This document shows, piece by piece, positions 42,908-50,651 of a DNA stretch of 55,024 bases (the first letter of the stretch is position 1; the number at the start of each line of letters is the position of its first letter). The stretch spans positions 1 through 55,024 of the forward strand of contig NZ_AFWF01000069.1 in NCBI RefSeq assembly GCF_000222605.1. Reading direction: 5' to 3'. The notes beneath the pieces are model-generated. The model saw only the letters and a list, made by a program, of their open reading frames with translations, was not told the DNA's origin and ran no database searches. Both the position numbers and the translations under genes were made by a program. Origin of the DNA: Vibrio ichthyoenteri ATCC 700023. GTDB lineage: Bacteria; Pseudomonadota; Gammaproteobacteria; Enterobacterales; Vibrionaceae.

Positions 42908-44289
42908 ATGAATCACTTGGTTCTAAGCTCACAAGATCAGCAGGTACAGCAATATCAGCTCGCAAGAGAAACGCGTGATGCTCGTTTTGATGGGCATTTT
43001 TTTGTGGCAGTAAAAACCACTAAAATTTTTTGCCGTCCTATCTGTCCCGCCAATTTACCCAAAGAAGAAAATGTGGAATATTTTGCCGATGCTGCGCGAG
43101 CGCTGCATGCTGGCTATCGTCCTTGCTTACGTTGTCGACCTGACAGCGCCCCCCATTCATGGGCATGGCAGGGGGTTGCGACTTCATTTGAGCGCGCATT
43201 GAAATTGATTGAGCAAGGTGAGTTACAAAACAGCAGTTTGAACAAGCTGGCCGATCGGCTAGGTATTACCGATCGTTATCTTCGCCAGCTATTTCAGAAA
43301 AGGTTAGGTATGGCGCCGAAGCAATACGCGCTTTACCATCAGTTGATGTTTGCCAAGCAGCTTTTGCATTCAAGTAATATGAGCATTACGGATATTGGCT
43401 TTGCGAGTGGATTTAATAGTACCCGTCGTTTTAACGATGCATTTCGTAAAGCGCTTAATCTAACGCCAAGTGAAGTGCGCAGAGCGACCCATTTACCCAC
43501 CGAAAAACACACCATTGAATTGAGTTACCGAGGGGCGTTTGCTTGGCAATACGCTTTAGACTTTTATCGCCTTCGGGCTATTGAAGGACTGGAATGGGTG
43601 GGTGAACACAGCGCTACCAGCGTCGCGTCCAATTGGGTGAAGCCAGCGGCCAATTTACGGTGTATTTTGGCCGCAAGCCACAAAAGGTGCTGCTGGAGTT
43701 TGAATTGTCTGATATCAGCCAAATGAAGATGTTAGTTAATCAAGTACGGCGGATGCTGGATTTAGATGTTGATACTCAGGTGATTGAGGCCCATTTTCAA
43801 CAAGTTGAACCTTGTTTGGTTAAACACTCAGGTTTGCGTATTCCTGGAGTTTGGAATGTTTGGGAAGCGGGTGTTCGGGCAATATTAGGTCAACAAGTCT
43901 CAATCAAAGCGGCGATCAATCAACTGAATTTATTGGCTCACACGTTGCAACCGCTTGGAATAACACATTTTCCAACTGCACAAGAAGTCGCTCAAGCGGA
44001 TTTAAACTTCTTACGTATGCCACAAAGTCGTAAAGAGACGCTAAAGCGTTTTTCTGAGCTGATGATAAGCGAACCTGATGCAGATTTTAGCCAATGGTTG
44101 GCATTAAAAGGAATTGGCCCATGGACGGTTAACTATGCCGCTTTGCGTGGTCTTTCTCAGCCAGATCGATTTTTAGATGGCGATCTCGTGGTCAAAAAAG
44201 CCATGGTTCAATTTCCCAATATTAATGCCACATCAGTCGCACCGTTCGGCAGCTACGCGACGTTTCATTTATGGAGTCACACAGTATGA
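42908..44289 (+). pseudogene. Ada-N / AraC / AlkA fusion DNA-repair protein, split by frameshift
   Basis: First frame, 42908-43726: methylphosphotriester-type Ada N-domain with its four zinc cysteines (FCRPICPA and CLRCRP, about 38-78), AraC helix-turn-helix (about 95-195), then the start of an AlkA N-domain. Second frame, open from before 43633 to 44289: AlkA glycosylase with FTVYFGRKP, VRAILGQQVSIKAA and the helix-hairpin-helix LKGIGPWTVNYAALRG with catalytic Asp in DRFLDGDL. CACAGCGCTACC at 43607-43618 has an extra GC; removing it gives HSYQRRVQLGEASGQF in one frame. Intact, the protein would excise 3-alkyladenines. Overlaps ogt by ATGA. Mutation or sequence error. Confidence 0.88.
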
Positions 44290-44759
44290 AACACTACACA
44301 ATCATTGAGTCTCCACTGGGACCAATGACTCTGCAAGCCAATGAGGATGGGATCACTGGAGCTTGGTTTGAAGAAAATACTACTTTACCCGAGGATTTAG
44401 GCGTACGAGATGATCAATTCGTCCATTTGCTGGAGGCCGCGAAGCAGCTTGAAGAATATTATTTGGGGATACGCAACCAATTTACCTTGCCTCTTGCTGC
44501 TAAAGGTACGGCATTTCAGCTGCAAATTTGGCAAGCGTTAACGACGATACCATTTGGTGAAACGTGGAGTTATCAGCAGTTAGCCAATGCGATTGGTAAC
44601 CCTAAAGCGGTGCGCGCGGTCGGTTTAGCTAATGGGAAAAATCCGATATCTGTTATTGTGCCTTGCCATCGCGTGATTGGTAAAAATGGAAAGCTCACTG
44701 GCTATGCTGGCGGCGTCGCACGAAAAGCGGCACTGCTTAAACTAGAGCAGGGCTATTAG
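44286..44759 (+). CDS. ogt: Methylated-DNA-[protein]-cysteine S-methyltransferase
   Basis: 157 aa from ATG 44286 (GGAG 9 nt upstream; the start overlaps the previous stop as ATGA). It removes alkyl groups from O6-alkylguanine to its own cysteine. Active-site PCHRV (Cys about 124) with preceding ISVIV, DNA-binding helix SYQQLANAIGNPKAVRAVG (about 98-116) and the Asn hinge GLANGKNP. It is without the Ada N-domain, which here belongs to the upstream fusion gene; together they form an alkylation-repair operon. Its last four bases overlap the end of a small minus-strand ORF. Confidence 0.94.
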   Translation: MKHYTIIESPLGPMTLQANEDGITGAWFEENTTLPEDLGVRDDQFVHLLEAAKQLEEYYLGIRNQFTLPLAAKGTAFQLQIWQALTTIPFGETWSYQQLANAIGNPKAVRAVGLANGKNPISVIVPCHRVIGKNGKLTGYAGGVARKAALLKLEQGY

Positions 44760-44929
44760 GCTTTGCTTTTGTTCACGGGGTATTCATTGGGGTCAAATAA
44801 CGGTTTCTTTGAGCTGAAAAATTCACAAGCGGCGCGGGTTGCTAAAGTAGGTTGTTGCCAAGCTTCACACAAATCTTTCAGATTATCGCGCGCCCGGCTG
44901 AACTGCCGACACTGACCACATTTAAACAT
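44756..44929 (-). CDS. Small Cys-rich hypothetical protein (57 aa)
   Basis: 57 aa from ATG 44929, with GAAGGGAAG upstream as ribosome site. It begins MFKCGQCRQFSRARDNLKDLCEAW and ends NKSKA: a CxxC at residues 4-7, then Cys21 and Cys35, suggesting a small metal-binding or redox fold. The spacing of coding features and the ribosome site support a true gene although it is shorter than common gene-finding cut-offs. It is convergent with ogt with a 4-bp overlap and lies downstream of cyaB on the same strand (72-bp gap). No family recognised. Confidence 0.65.
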   Translation of the reverse strand: MFKCGQCRQFSRARDNLKDLCEAWQQPTLATRAACEFFSSKKPLFDPNEYPVNKSKA

Positions 44930-45001
44930 CGTGCTTCCCTTCTATCACTAGACAGACAGTCTAAGCTCTCTTGTGAACCTTCGCGTTGATCTCGCACGAT
45001 T

Positions 45002-45565
45002 TTATTGCAGCTTGTTGGTGCTGAGTTGTTCAAATAGGGCAAGATAAGAATGGGTTTCTAAATGCTGATCATTTAAGCCAAATTTTGCGGCTAACTTATG
45101 GAGTTGATCGCGGTAGCGATCTAATGCCGCTTCATCATCGGTCATGATGGCAAATTCAGCAAAGTGGCCGATATTAGGCAGATAATCAAAGGTGATGTGA
45201 AAGGCACCAACAAAATAAATACTGCGTATTTTTTGCGTGATAACCCTCACCTGATAACCCATATTCTCCAGCATGCTTTTAGCGGCAATTGAATTGGTGA
45301 TATTGGTGGCTTCGCAACGATCGGCTTCAGGGCCTTTAACGATCCATAGCTTAATACCGGAAGGTTCCATTTCACGGATAGAGATGGTTTTGTTTTGTGC
45401 TTTGAGCGTTTGTTGGGGCGTGTCGAAATACCAATCTGTCTCTGCATTTTCAAAGACCATCACCTCATGCTCGATGTGCTGCAATGCGGTATGAAAATCT
45501 TGCGGGCAAGCCACGCGGTATTTTAGCTCTACCTCGTACTTGCCCTTAAAATGTTCGTGGCTCAT
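45002..45565 (-). CDS. cyaB: Class IV adenylate cyclase (CYTH domain)
   Basis: 187 aa. The whole chain is a CYTH domain: signature EVELKYRV (about residues 11-18), ISIREMEPSGIKLWIVKGPE (about 62-81), EADRCEATNIT and RSIYFVGAFHITFDYL (about 114-129), and FAEFAIMTDDEA. These segments closely follow the Aeromonas hydrophila CyaB class IV cyclase as I recall it, which makes cAMP from ATP. CYTH proteins can also be thiamine triphosphatases, but the motif match favours cyclase. The physiological source of cAMP in vibrios is usually the class I enzyme, so this is a second potential source. Reads in the same direction as the helicase gene upstream (41-bp gap). Confidence 0.87.
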   Translation of the reverse strand: MSHEHFKGKYEVELKYRVACPQDFHTALQHIEHEVMVFENAETDWYFDTPQQTLKAQNKTISIREMEPSGIKLWIVKGPEADRCEATNITNSIAAKSMLENMGYQVRVITQKIRSIYFVGAFHITFDYLPNIGHFAEFAIMTDDEAALDRYRDQLHKLAAKFGLNDQHLETHSYLALFEQLSTNKLQ

Positions 45566-45606
45566 TAAACGTCCTTGTCTATGCGTCTCTATATATGCGT
45601 CGCTAT

Positions 45607-46803
45607 CTATGCGTCTTTGTTTAGGCGCTTATGCATTGGAACATAGTTCAAAATCGAAATTGGTAGCGGTTTTGCAGGCACAAATCCTTCCACTTCACGA
45701 CGTTCAAGCAGATGACCTAAGCGGCTCTCAATCATGCATAGGTTTTTGAAGTTATCACGAGAAACAAATGAGATCGCTTCGCCGCTGGCATCCGCACGAC
45801 CAGTACGACCAATACGGTGAACGTATTCATCGGCTGGGAAGGGTAAATCGTAGTTAATTACGCGAGTTAGACCTTCAATATCAATACCACGAGCACCAAC
45901 GCCCGTTGCGATCATGTACTTAATCTTACCTGCTTTGAAATCTTGCAACAGTTGTGAACGTACCGCTTGGCTGCGACCACTGTGGAATGCTTCCGCTTCA
46001 ATGCCACGTTTTTCTAGCTGTTGCGCCAGTTTCGCCGCGCCATGTTTTGTTTCGATAAAGATCAATGTTTGATCCCAGTCGTTCTCTTTAATTAAGTGGC
46101 TTAGCAGTGCCGATTTTTTATCTTTATCAACCGCAATCAACCACTGCTCAATGCTTTTTTTTGATGCTTGGTTAGCGGCGATTGAAATTTCAAACGGGTT
46201 GTAAACAGCGGTCTTAGCGAGTTCACGAACTTTGTTTGACAGAGTGGCCGAAAACAGTAGGTGCTGAATATCGGTAGGTAAACGGTCGAGGATTTTATTG
46301 ATGTCTTCAATGAAGCCCATATCGAGCATGCGGTCAGCTTCATCGAGTACCAGCATTTCGACTTCGTCAAAATGCACGGCGTGCTTACCGTATAAATCCA
46401 ATAGACGGCCCGGAGTGGCGACGAGAATATCGACACCTTCAATCAGGGCTTGTTTTTGTGGTTTCTCATCCACACCACCGTACATTGCTAGCGATGTGAG
46501 TGGTAGGTGCTGTCCGTAGTCACGGACTTTTTCTTCCACTTGGCATGCTAGTTCACGAGTTGGTGTTAGGATCAGGGCACGAATGCGTTTCTTACGCTGA
46601 GTTTCACCTTTGCTCAATTTTTCTAAAATAGGTAATACGAAGCTGGCTGTTTTACCGGTACCTGTTTGCGCTGCCGCAAGTAGATCTTGGCCTTTTAAAA
46701 TCTCAGGAATCGCTTTGTTTTGAATAGAGGTTGGCTTGTTATAGCCAAGCTGATTTAGTGCGTCTGTGATTGGTTGGCTTAAACCAAGTTTAGAAAATGG
46801 CAT
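45607..46803 (-). CDS. rhlE: DEAD-box RNA helicase, RhlE-like
   Basis: 398 aa from ATG 46803, which gives the family's MPFSKLGLS start (an in-frame TTG/ATG at 46821/46818 is possible). Motifs in order: Q motif GYNKPTSIQ, I AAQTGTGKT, Ia PTRELA, Ib TPGRLL, II DEAD (VLDEADRML), III SAT, IV/V region GVGARGID, VI HRIGRTGRA. It unwinds short RNA duplexes with ATP. The tail after motif VI is short (about 60 residues), so it is more like RhlE/SrmB core than CsdA. A hairpin lies in the leader at 46830-46847. Confidence 0.92.
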   Translation of the reverse strand: MPFSKLGLSQPITDALNQLGYNKPTSIQNKAIPEILKGQDLLAAAQTGTGKTASFVLPILEKLSKGETQRKKRIRALILTPTRELACQVEEKVRDYGQHLPLTSLAMYGGVDEKPQKQALIEGVDILVATPGRLLDLYGKHAVHFDEVEMLVLDEADRMLDMGFIEDINKILDRLPTDIQHLLFSATLSNKVRELAKTAVYNPFEISIAANQASKKSIEQWLIAVDKDKKSALLSHLIKENDWDQTLIFIETKHGAAKLAQQLEKRGIEAEAFHSGRSQAVRSQLLQDFKAGKIKYMIATGVGARGIDIEGLTRVINYDLPFPADEYVHRIGRTGRADASGEAISFVSRDNFKNLCMIESRLGHLLERREVEGFVPAKPLPISILNYVPMHKRLNKDA

Positions 46804-46829
46804 GATTGAACTCTGCATCAAAAAGTGGA

Positions 46830-46847
46830 AAGGGGCTGTTGCCCCTT
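46830..46847 (-). promoter_or_regulatory. Leader hairpin of the rhlE-type gene
   Basis: On the minus strand AAGGGGC-AACA-GCCCCTT, then TTCCACTTTTT, about 27 nt before ATG 46803. It could be an attenuator-like terminator or a structure remodelled by the helicase; not shown. Confidence 0.45.
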
Positions 46848-46945
46848 ATTAACGCGCTGAGTTTAGCATGAAGATCACAGAGTTGTTACGAGATAAATGA
46901 CGTAACGGGTAATCGATGTTTCGGCGCAGATCGTTTCGGTCTTGC

Positions 46946-47275
46946 TTAGAACATATTCTCGTTGGATTTTATCTCTTTCATTGCTTTGTCTTTATCGTGC
47001 TTGTGTTCGTCGATTTTCTTTTGCATTTCATCGCACTTACCATGCGCCTTGTCGTCTGAACACGTTATTTCTTTCTCCATGTTTGCAGCTTTTTCTTTCA
47101 TCTCGCCTTCATGTTTGCTCATGGTATCGGACATGGCTTTATCACCTTTGTCCTTCATTTGTTGTTTGGATGCTTCAAGGCTCATGTCGCTAGTTTCACC
47201 GTGGTGAGAAGCAAGAGTGGTGGAAGTGAAAAATAGCGCAGCAATAAGAGCAACGAGCGTAGAAGTATGAGTCAT
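46946..47275 (-). CDS. Small secreted charged protein, hypothetical
   Basis: 109 aa with a signal peptide (about 1-22, cleavage near TLASHHG). The mature part is very rich in Lys, Glu, Asp, Met and His with only two Cys (ITCSDDKAHGKC, about 71-82) and is probably helical. The HH, HEGEM and HKHDKD segments could bind metal; this is inference. AAGAGG lies 6 nt before ATG 47275. No family recognised. Confidence 0.78.
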   Translation of the reverse strand: MTHTSTLVALIAALFFTSTTLASHHGETSDMSLEASKQQMKDKGDKAMSDTMSKHEGEMKEKAANMEKEITCSDDKAHGKCDEMQKKIDEHKHDKDKAMKEIKSNENMF

Positions 47276-47395
47276 AGCAGGCCTCTTGGTGTTGAAATAT
47301 GTCGATGGTTTTTCAGTGAAGTAGATTCAAAAATCTCTTATTGAGTATTGTCTAAATTGGCTATTTTTCCCGTTTTAGAGAAAGAATCGTCGGGG

Positions 47396-47425
47396 TTAGC
47401 CAGTTAGTTAGTACTAACTGGCTAA
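47396..47425. terminator. Perfect 12-bp hairpin downstream of nhaD
   Basis: TTAGCCAGTTAG (47396-47407) and CTAACTGGCTAA (47414-47425), loop TTAGTA. It lies 56 nt after the nhaD stop; the T-rich tract is on the plus-strand side only. Confidence 0.6.
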
Positions 47426-47480
47426 TTTTATTAAGCTTTATGTAGGTAAATTCAAAACGGATGTTTTGATAGGCGGAGGA

Positions 47481-48914
47481 CTAGAACAATGTGCTGTTCA
47501 TCCATAAGTGGGTCAGGATACTAGCAGCGTAGCCAAGGGCGATGACGGGCATCCACTTGAGGTGACCAAAGAAGGTGTATTTGCCATGTGCGGCGCCCAT
47601 TAGAGCCACGCCTGCGGCTGAACCAATTGAGAGCAAACTGCCGCCTACACCAGCGGTTAATGTGACGAGTAACCAATTCCCCATCGACATAGTGGGTTCC
47701 ATGGTTAATACGGCAAACATCACGGGAATGTTGTCGACAATCGCGGAAAGGATTCCAACCATCACATTAGCCCAAATTGGGTTCCATTCGAGGTACATCA
47801 CTTCAGAGACTAAGTTGAGATAGCCAATTAAACTTAAACCACCGACACACATCACCACGCCATAGAAAAACAACAGCGTGTCCCACTCCGCATGGGAGAC
47901 TCGGCGAAACACATCAAATGGCACTACTGAGCCTAAACGTTTTAAAGCATGATCATCACCATTGGCAATCGCCATCAGTGCTTTTCTCTTTAGCGAACGT
48001 TTTAGTGTGCGACGCAAGAAAAAGCCGAAGAACTGAAGGTAAGCAAGTCCCATCATCATACCAATCACCGGCGGGAAGTGCAGTGCAGCATGGAACGCGA
48101 CAGCGGTAGCAATGGTTAAGATAAACAATAAAACGATTCGACGTGCACCACGCTTCAATTCTACGTGCACATGCGCCACATCTGGTTTTGTTTGTGGAAT
48201 GAAGCGCGACATGATGATCGCTGGAACCACATAACTCACTACGGAGGGCACAAAGAGTGGCAAAAATTCAGAGAAGGAGACGTGCCCTGCCTGCCAAACC
48301 ATCAAGGTAGTAATGTCGCCAAATGGGCTAAATGCGCCGCCAGCATTGGCTGCGACGACAATGTTGATGCAGGCAAGGTTAATAAAGCGTGTGTTATCGC
48401 CGCCAACTTTCATTACCACGGCGCACATGAGAAGCGCCGTCGTTAAATTGTCGGCAATCGGTGAAATGAAGAAGGCAAGGATACCCGTCAACCAAAATAG
48501 CGTGCGAAAGTCGAACCCTTTGCCCACCATCCATGCTTGGAGGGCGTCAAACAATTTACGCTCTTCCATGGCATTGATGTAAGTCATCGCGACCAATAGG
48601 AATAGCAGCAACTCAGCGTATTCAAGCAAATTGTGCTCAAGTGCCGCTTTAGCAACATCAATTTGGTCATGCTGCGAGTAAATATAACCGAGCATGGCCC
48701 AGATAATGCCTGCTGCTAATAACACGGGTTTGGATTTGCGCAGTTGTAAATATTCTTCGAGCATGACCAGTGCATAGGCAATGGTAAAAATGAGTAAGGC
48801 GACATAGCCAATGCTCGATTGTGTGAGAGGTAGCGGATCGGTACTGCTGCCAGAGGCGAATGCGCTGGTTGGCATTAGTAAAAAGGTGACAAAAGTCAGC
48901 CACAAGCTTTTCAT
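47481..48914 (-). CDS. nhaD: Na+/H+ antiporter NhaD
   Basis: 477 aa, matching V. cholerae NhaD in length. ATG 48914 is set by AAGGAG 8 nt upstream; the ORF extends to 48968 without ribosome site. N-terminal signal-like helix, then about 12 transmembrane helices. Polar transport motifs within helices: FFISPIADNLTTALLM, ANAGGAFSPFGDITTLM (both with Asp/Thr/Ser) and LSAIVDNIPVMF near the C-terminus, as expected for this ion transporter superfamily member. It expels Na+ or Li+ in exchange for H+ at the inner membrane. Confidence 0.93.
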   Translation of the reverse strand: MKSLWLTFVTFLLMPTSAFASGSSTDPLPLTQSSIGYVALLIFTIAYALVMLEEYLQLRKSKPVLLAAGIIWAMLGYIYSQHDQIDVAKAALEHNLLEYAELLLFLLVAMTYINAMEERKLFDALQAWMVGKGFDFRTLFWLTGILAFFISPIADNLTTALLMCAVVMKVGGDNTRFINLACINIVVAANAGGAFSPFGDITTLMVWQAGHVSFSEFLPLFVPSVVSYVVPAIIMSRFIPQTKPDVAHVHVELKRGARRIVLLFILTIATAVAFHAALHFPPVIGMMMGLAYLQFFGFFLRRTLKRSLKRKALMAIANGDDHALKRLGSVVPFDVFRRVSHAEWDTLLFFYGVVMCVGGLSLIGYLNLVSEVMYLEWNPIWANVMVGILSAIVDNIPVMFAVLTMEPTMSMGNWLLVTLTAGVGGSLLSIGSAAGVALMGAAHGKYTFFGHLKWMPVIALGYAASILTHLWMNSTLF

Positions 48915-49449
48915 TACTTCAACTCCTTGATAATTCGAAATGTAGATACTTCCTTGCGCTCGAATCAAAGATTATTGATGCAGTCTCACAGCTTGCTGCA
49001 TGAGTGATATCGCCAAACTGAAATTAAGTGTCCTTGTTGGGAGGGGGGCATTACCACTCCACCCTTATGGGACGTGTTTACTTTCTTCAAGTTTTGCTGT
49101 TATCACTAAATTTGAATCATTGTAGAGGGTTAGTTTTGCGGCCTCGGCGCGAAATTAGACAACGGAATATGCTAAAGAATTTTGCTGCTGCTGTCTGTGA
49201 GGTAGGTGGAATATGGTTACCCTTAATAAAATATTTAATAGAAATCAGTAATTTTATGAACATTTATCATCGGCATTGTTATGAATTTTGGTTCTGACAT
49301 CTGGCTATATATGCGTGATGTCACAAAATGTGACACTAAATTGCAGTTTGTAAACAGAACGGATGAGGCATTGATACGGATCAGATTTCTAGCACAGCAA
49401 TTACCCCAAAATCGCGAGGTCTGTTCCTAAAAATTTTGAGGTGTAAAAA
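48915..49449. other. Divergent intergenic region, nhaD / yjiH operon
   Basis: 535 bp without a convincing gene. It holds the inverted repeat at 49319-49335 and otherwise AT-rich DNA in which I see no further clear structure. Confidence 0.55.
49319..49335. promoter_or_regulatory. Palindromic operator candidate before yjiH operon
   Basis: TGTCACA-AAA-TGTGACA, perfect 7-bp arms, 115 bp before the yjiH-like start. The TCACA...TGTGA order is the opposite of a CRP site. Confidence 0.45.
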
Positions 49450-50175
49450 ATGTCCACTCCCAATATAGATCGCAAGGTGACATGGGGATGCTATGTCGCA
49501 CTCGCATTCGCTGTTGTGTTTTTCTCAGGTGCTATGCAGTCGAACGAATGGTACGGTGTTTTCGACTTTACAACGCTAAATGGCGCATTCGGTAGCGTGG
49601 CATACGGCGTGCAAGAAACCGCCGATGGTGTTCAAGCGACCATGACATCATTTCGTGGTAAAGGCGGCAGCGGTGCTCGTGATGGTTTCATCTTCGCACT
49701 AACGCTAATCCCAACGGTTATGTTCGCATTGGGCGTAATCAATGTACTTGAGCACTACGGCGCACTAGATGCTGCACGTAAACTGCTTACTCCTTTACTT
49801 CGTCCTCTTATGGGTATCCCTGGCAGCTCAGGTTTAGCACTAATCGCATCACTACAAAGTACAGATGCTGGTGCGGCAATGACTCGTCAACTAAAAGACG
49901 AAGGCCGTTTGACGAAGCGTGAAACTGACGTATTTACCATGTTCCAGTTCACTGCAGGTGCAGCGATCGTTAACTTCTTCTCATCAGGTGCTGTGCTATT
50001 TACGCTAACACTAGCGGATGGCTCAATGGCAGTAACCTCTTCAATTGGTCTTGCTGTTGCAGTGATGTTTGTATTCAAGTTTGTAGGCGCTAACTTATTC
50101 CGCATCTACCTAAATATCACTGAAGGCAAAGAAGACAAAAACGAAGCAGCACGTCTACAAGAGGAGAAAGCATAA
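49450..50175 (+). CDS. yjiH: YjiH-family membrane protein (nucleoside-recognition/Gate domain)
   Basis: 241 aa, several membrane helices (about 12-30, 85-105, 115-135, 170-195, 200-220). GIPGSSGLALIASLQSTDAGAAMTRQL (about 115-141; only partly quoted: SLQSTDAGAAMT) is the conserved Gate-domain core shared with SpmA-like proteins. ATG 49450 has GAGGTG upstream. Its stop overlaps the next start (ATAATG at 50173-50177), and the pair forms one two-protein membrane unit. In E. coli yjiH-yjiG precede the isoaspartyl dipeptidase iadA; here a peptidase follows too, suggesting uptake or handling of a peptide-like substrate. Confidence 0.8.
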   Translation: MSTPNIDRKVTWGCYVALAFAVVFFSGAMQSNEWYGVFDFTTLNGAFGSVAYGVQETADGVQATMTSFRGKGGSGARDGFIFALTLIPTVMFALGVINVLEHYGALDAARKLLTPLLRPLMGIPGSSGLALIASLQSTDAGAAMTRQLKDEGRLTKRETDVFTMFQFTAGAAIVNFFSSGAVLFTLTLADGSMAVTSSIGLAVAVMFVFKFVGANLFRIYLNITEGKEDKNEAARLQEEKA

Positions 50176-50642
50176 TGAGCGAAGTTCAACCTAAAAAACC
50201 AATGGTTACTGATATCTTTGTTGAAGGCGCTAAAAAAGGTTGGGTTATTGCAACCACATCAACTGTGCCAAACGTATTGATGGCTTTCGTTATCATTAAA
50301 GCGCTACAAATTACCGGTGCTTTGGATCTAATGGGTACGGTTTTCTCTCCTATCATGGCGATCTTCGGCCTCCCAGGTGAAGCTGCAGCAGTACTTATTG
50401 GTGCGTGGATGTCGATGGGCGGCGCTGTAGGCGTAGTAATCACGCTATTTGACCAAGGTATCTTAAACGGTGCACACATTGCGATTCTAGCTCCGGCTAT
50501 CTACCTAATGGGTTCACAAGTCCAGTACATGGGCCGCATCATGGGTCCTATCGGTACAGAAGGTCGTTACATCCCAGTTATGATTGCTATCTCTGTGCTA
50601 AACGCATTTGGCGCAATGCTAGTAATGAATCTTTTTGTGTAA
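50175..50642 (+). CDS. yjiG: YjiG-family membrane protein (Gate domain, SpmB-like)
   Basis: 155 aa (E. coli YjiG is 153). Three to four hydrophobic segments with IKALQITGALDLMG, FGLPGEAAAVLIGAWMSMGGA (about 70-90, quoted in part: GEAAAVLIGAWM) and YMGRIMGPIGTEGRY near the C-terminus. Overlaps the yjiH stop and precedes the M20 peptidase by 9 nt. Role unknown; probably a heteromeric membrane complex with the YjiH partner. Confidence 0.82.
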   Translation: MSEVQPKKPMVTDIFVEGAKKGWVIATTSTVPNVLMAFVIIKALQITGALDLMGTVFSPIMAIFGLPGEAAAVLIGAWMSMGGAVGVVITLFDQGILNGAHIAILAPAIYLMGSQVQYMGRIMGPIGTEGRYIPVMIAISVLNAFGAMLVMNLFV

Positions 50643-50651
50643 GGATTGATT

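Noticed and set aside
49319-49335. CRP site before yjiH
   Set aside because: The half-sites are in the wrong order (TCACA then TGTGA, spacer 3), so it is listed as an operator of an unknown regulator instead.
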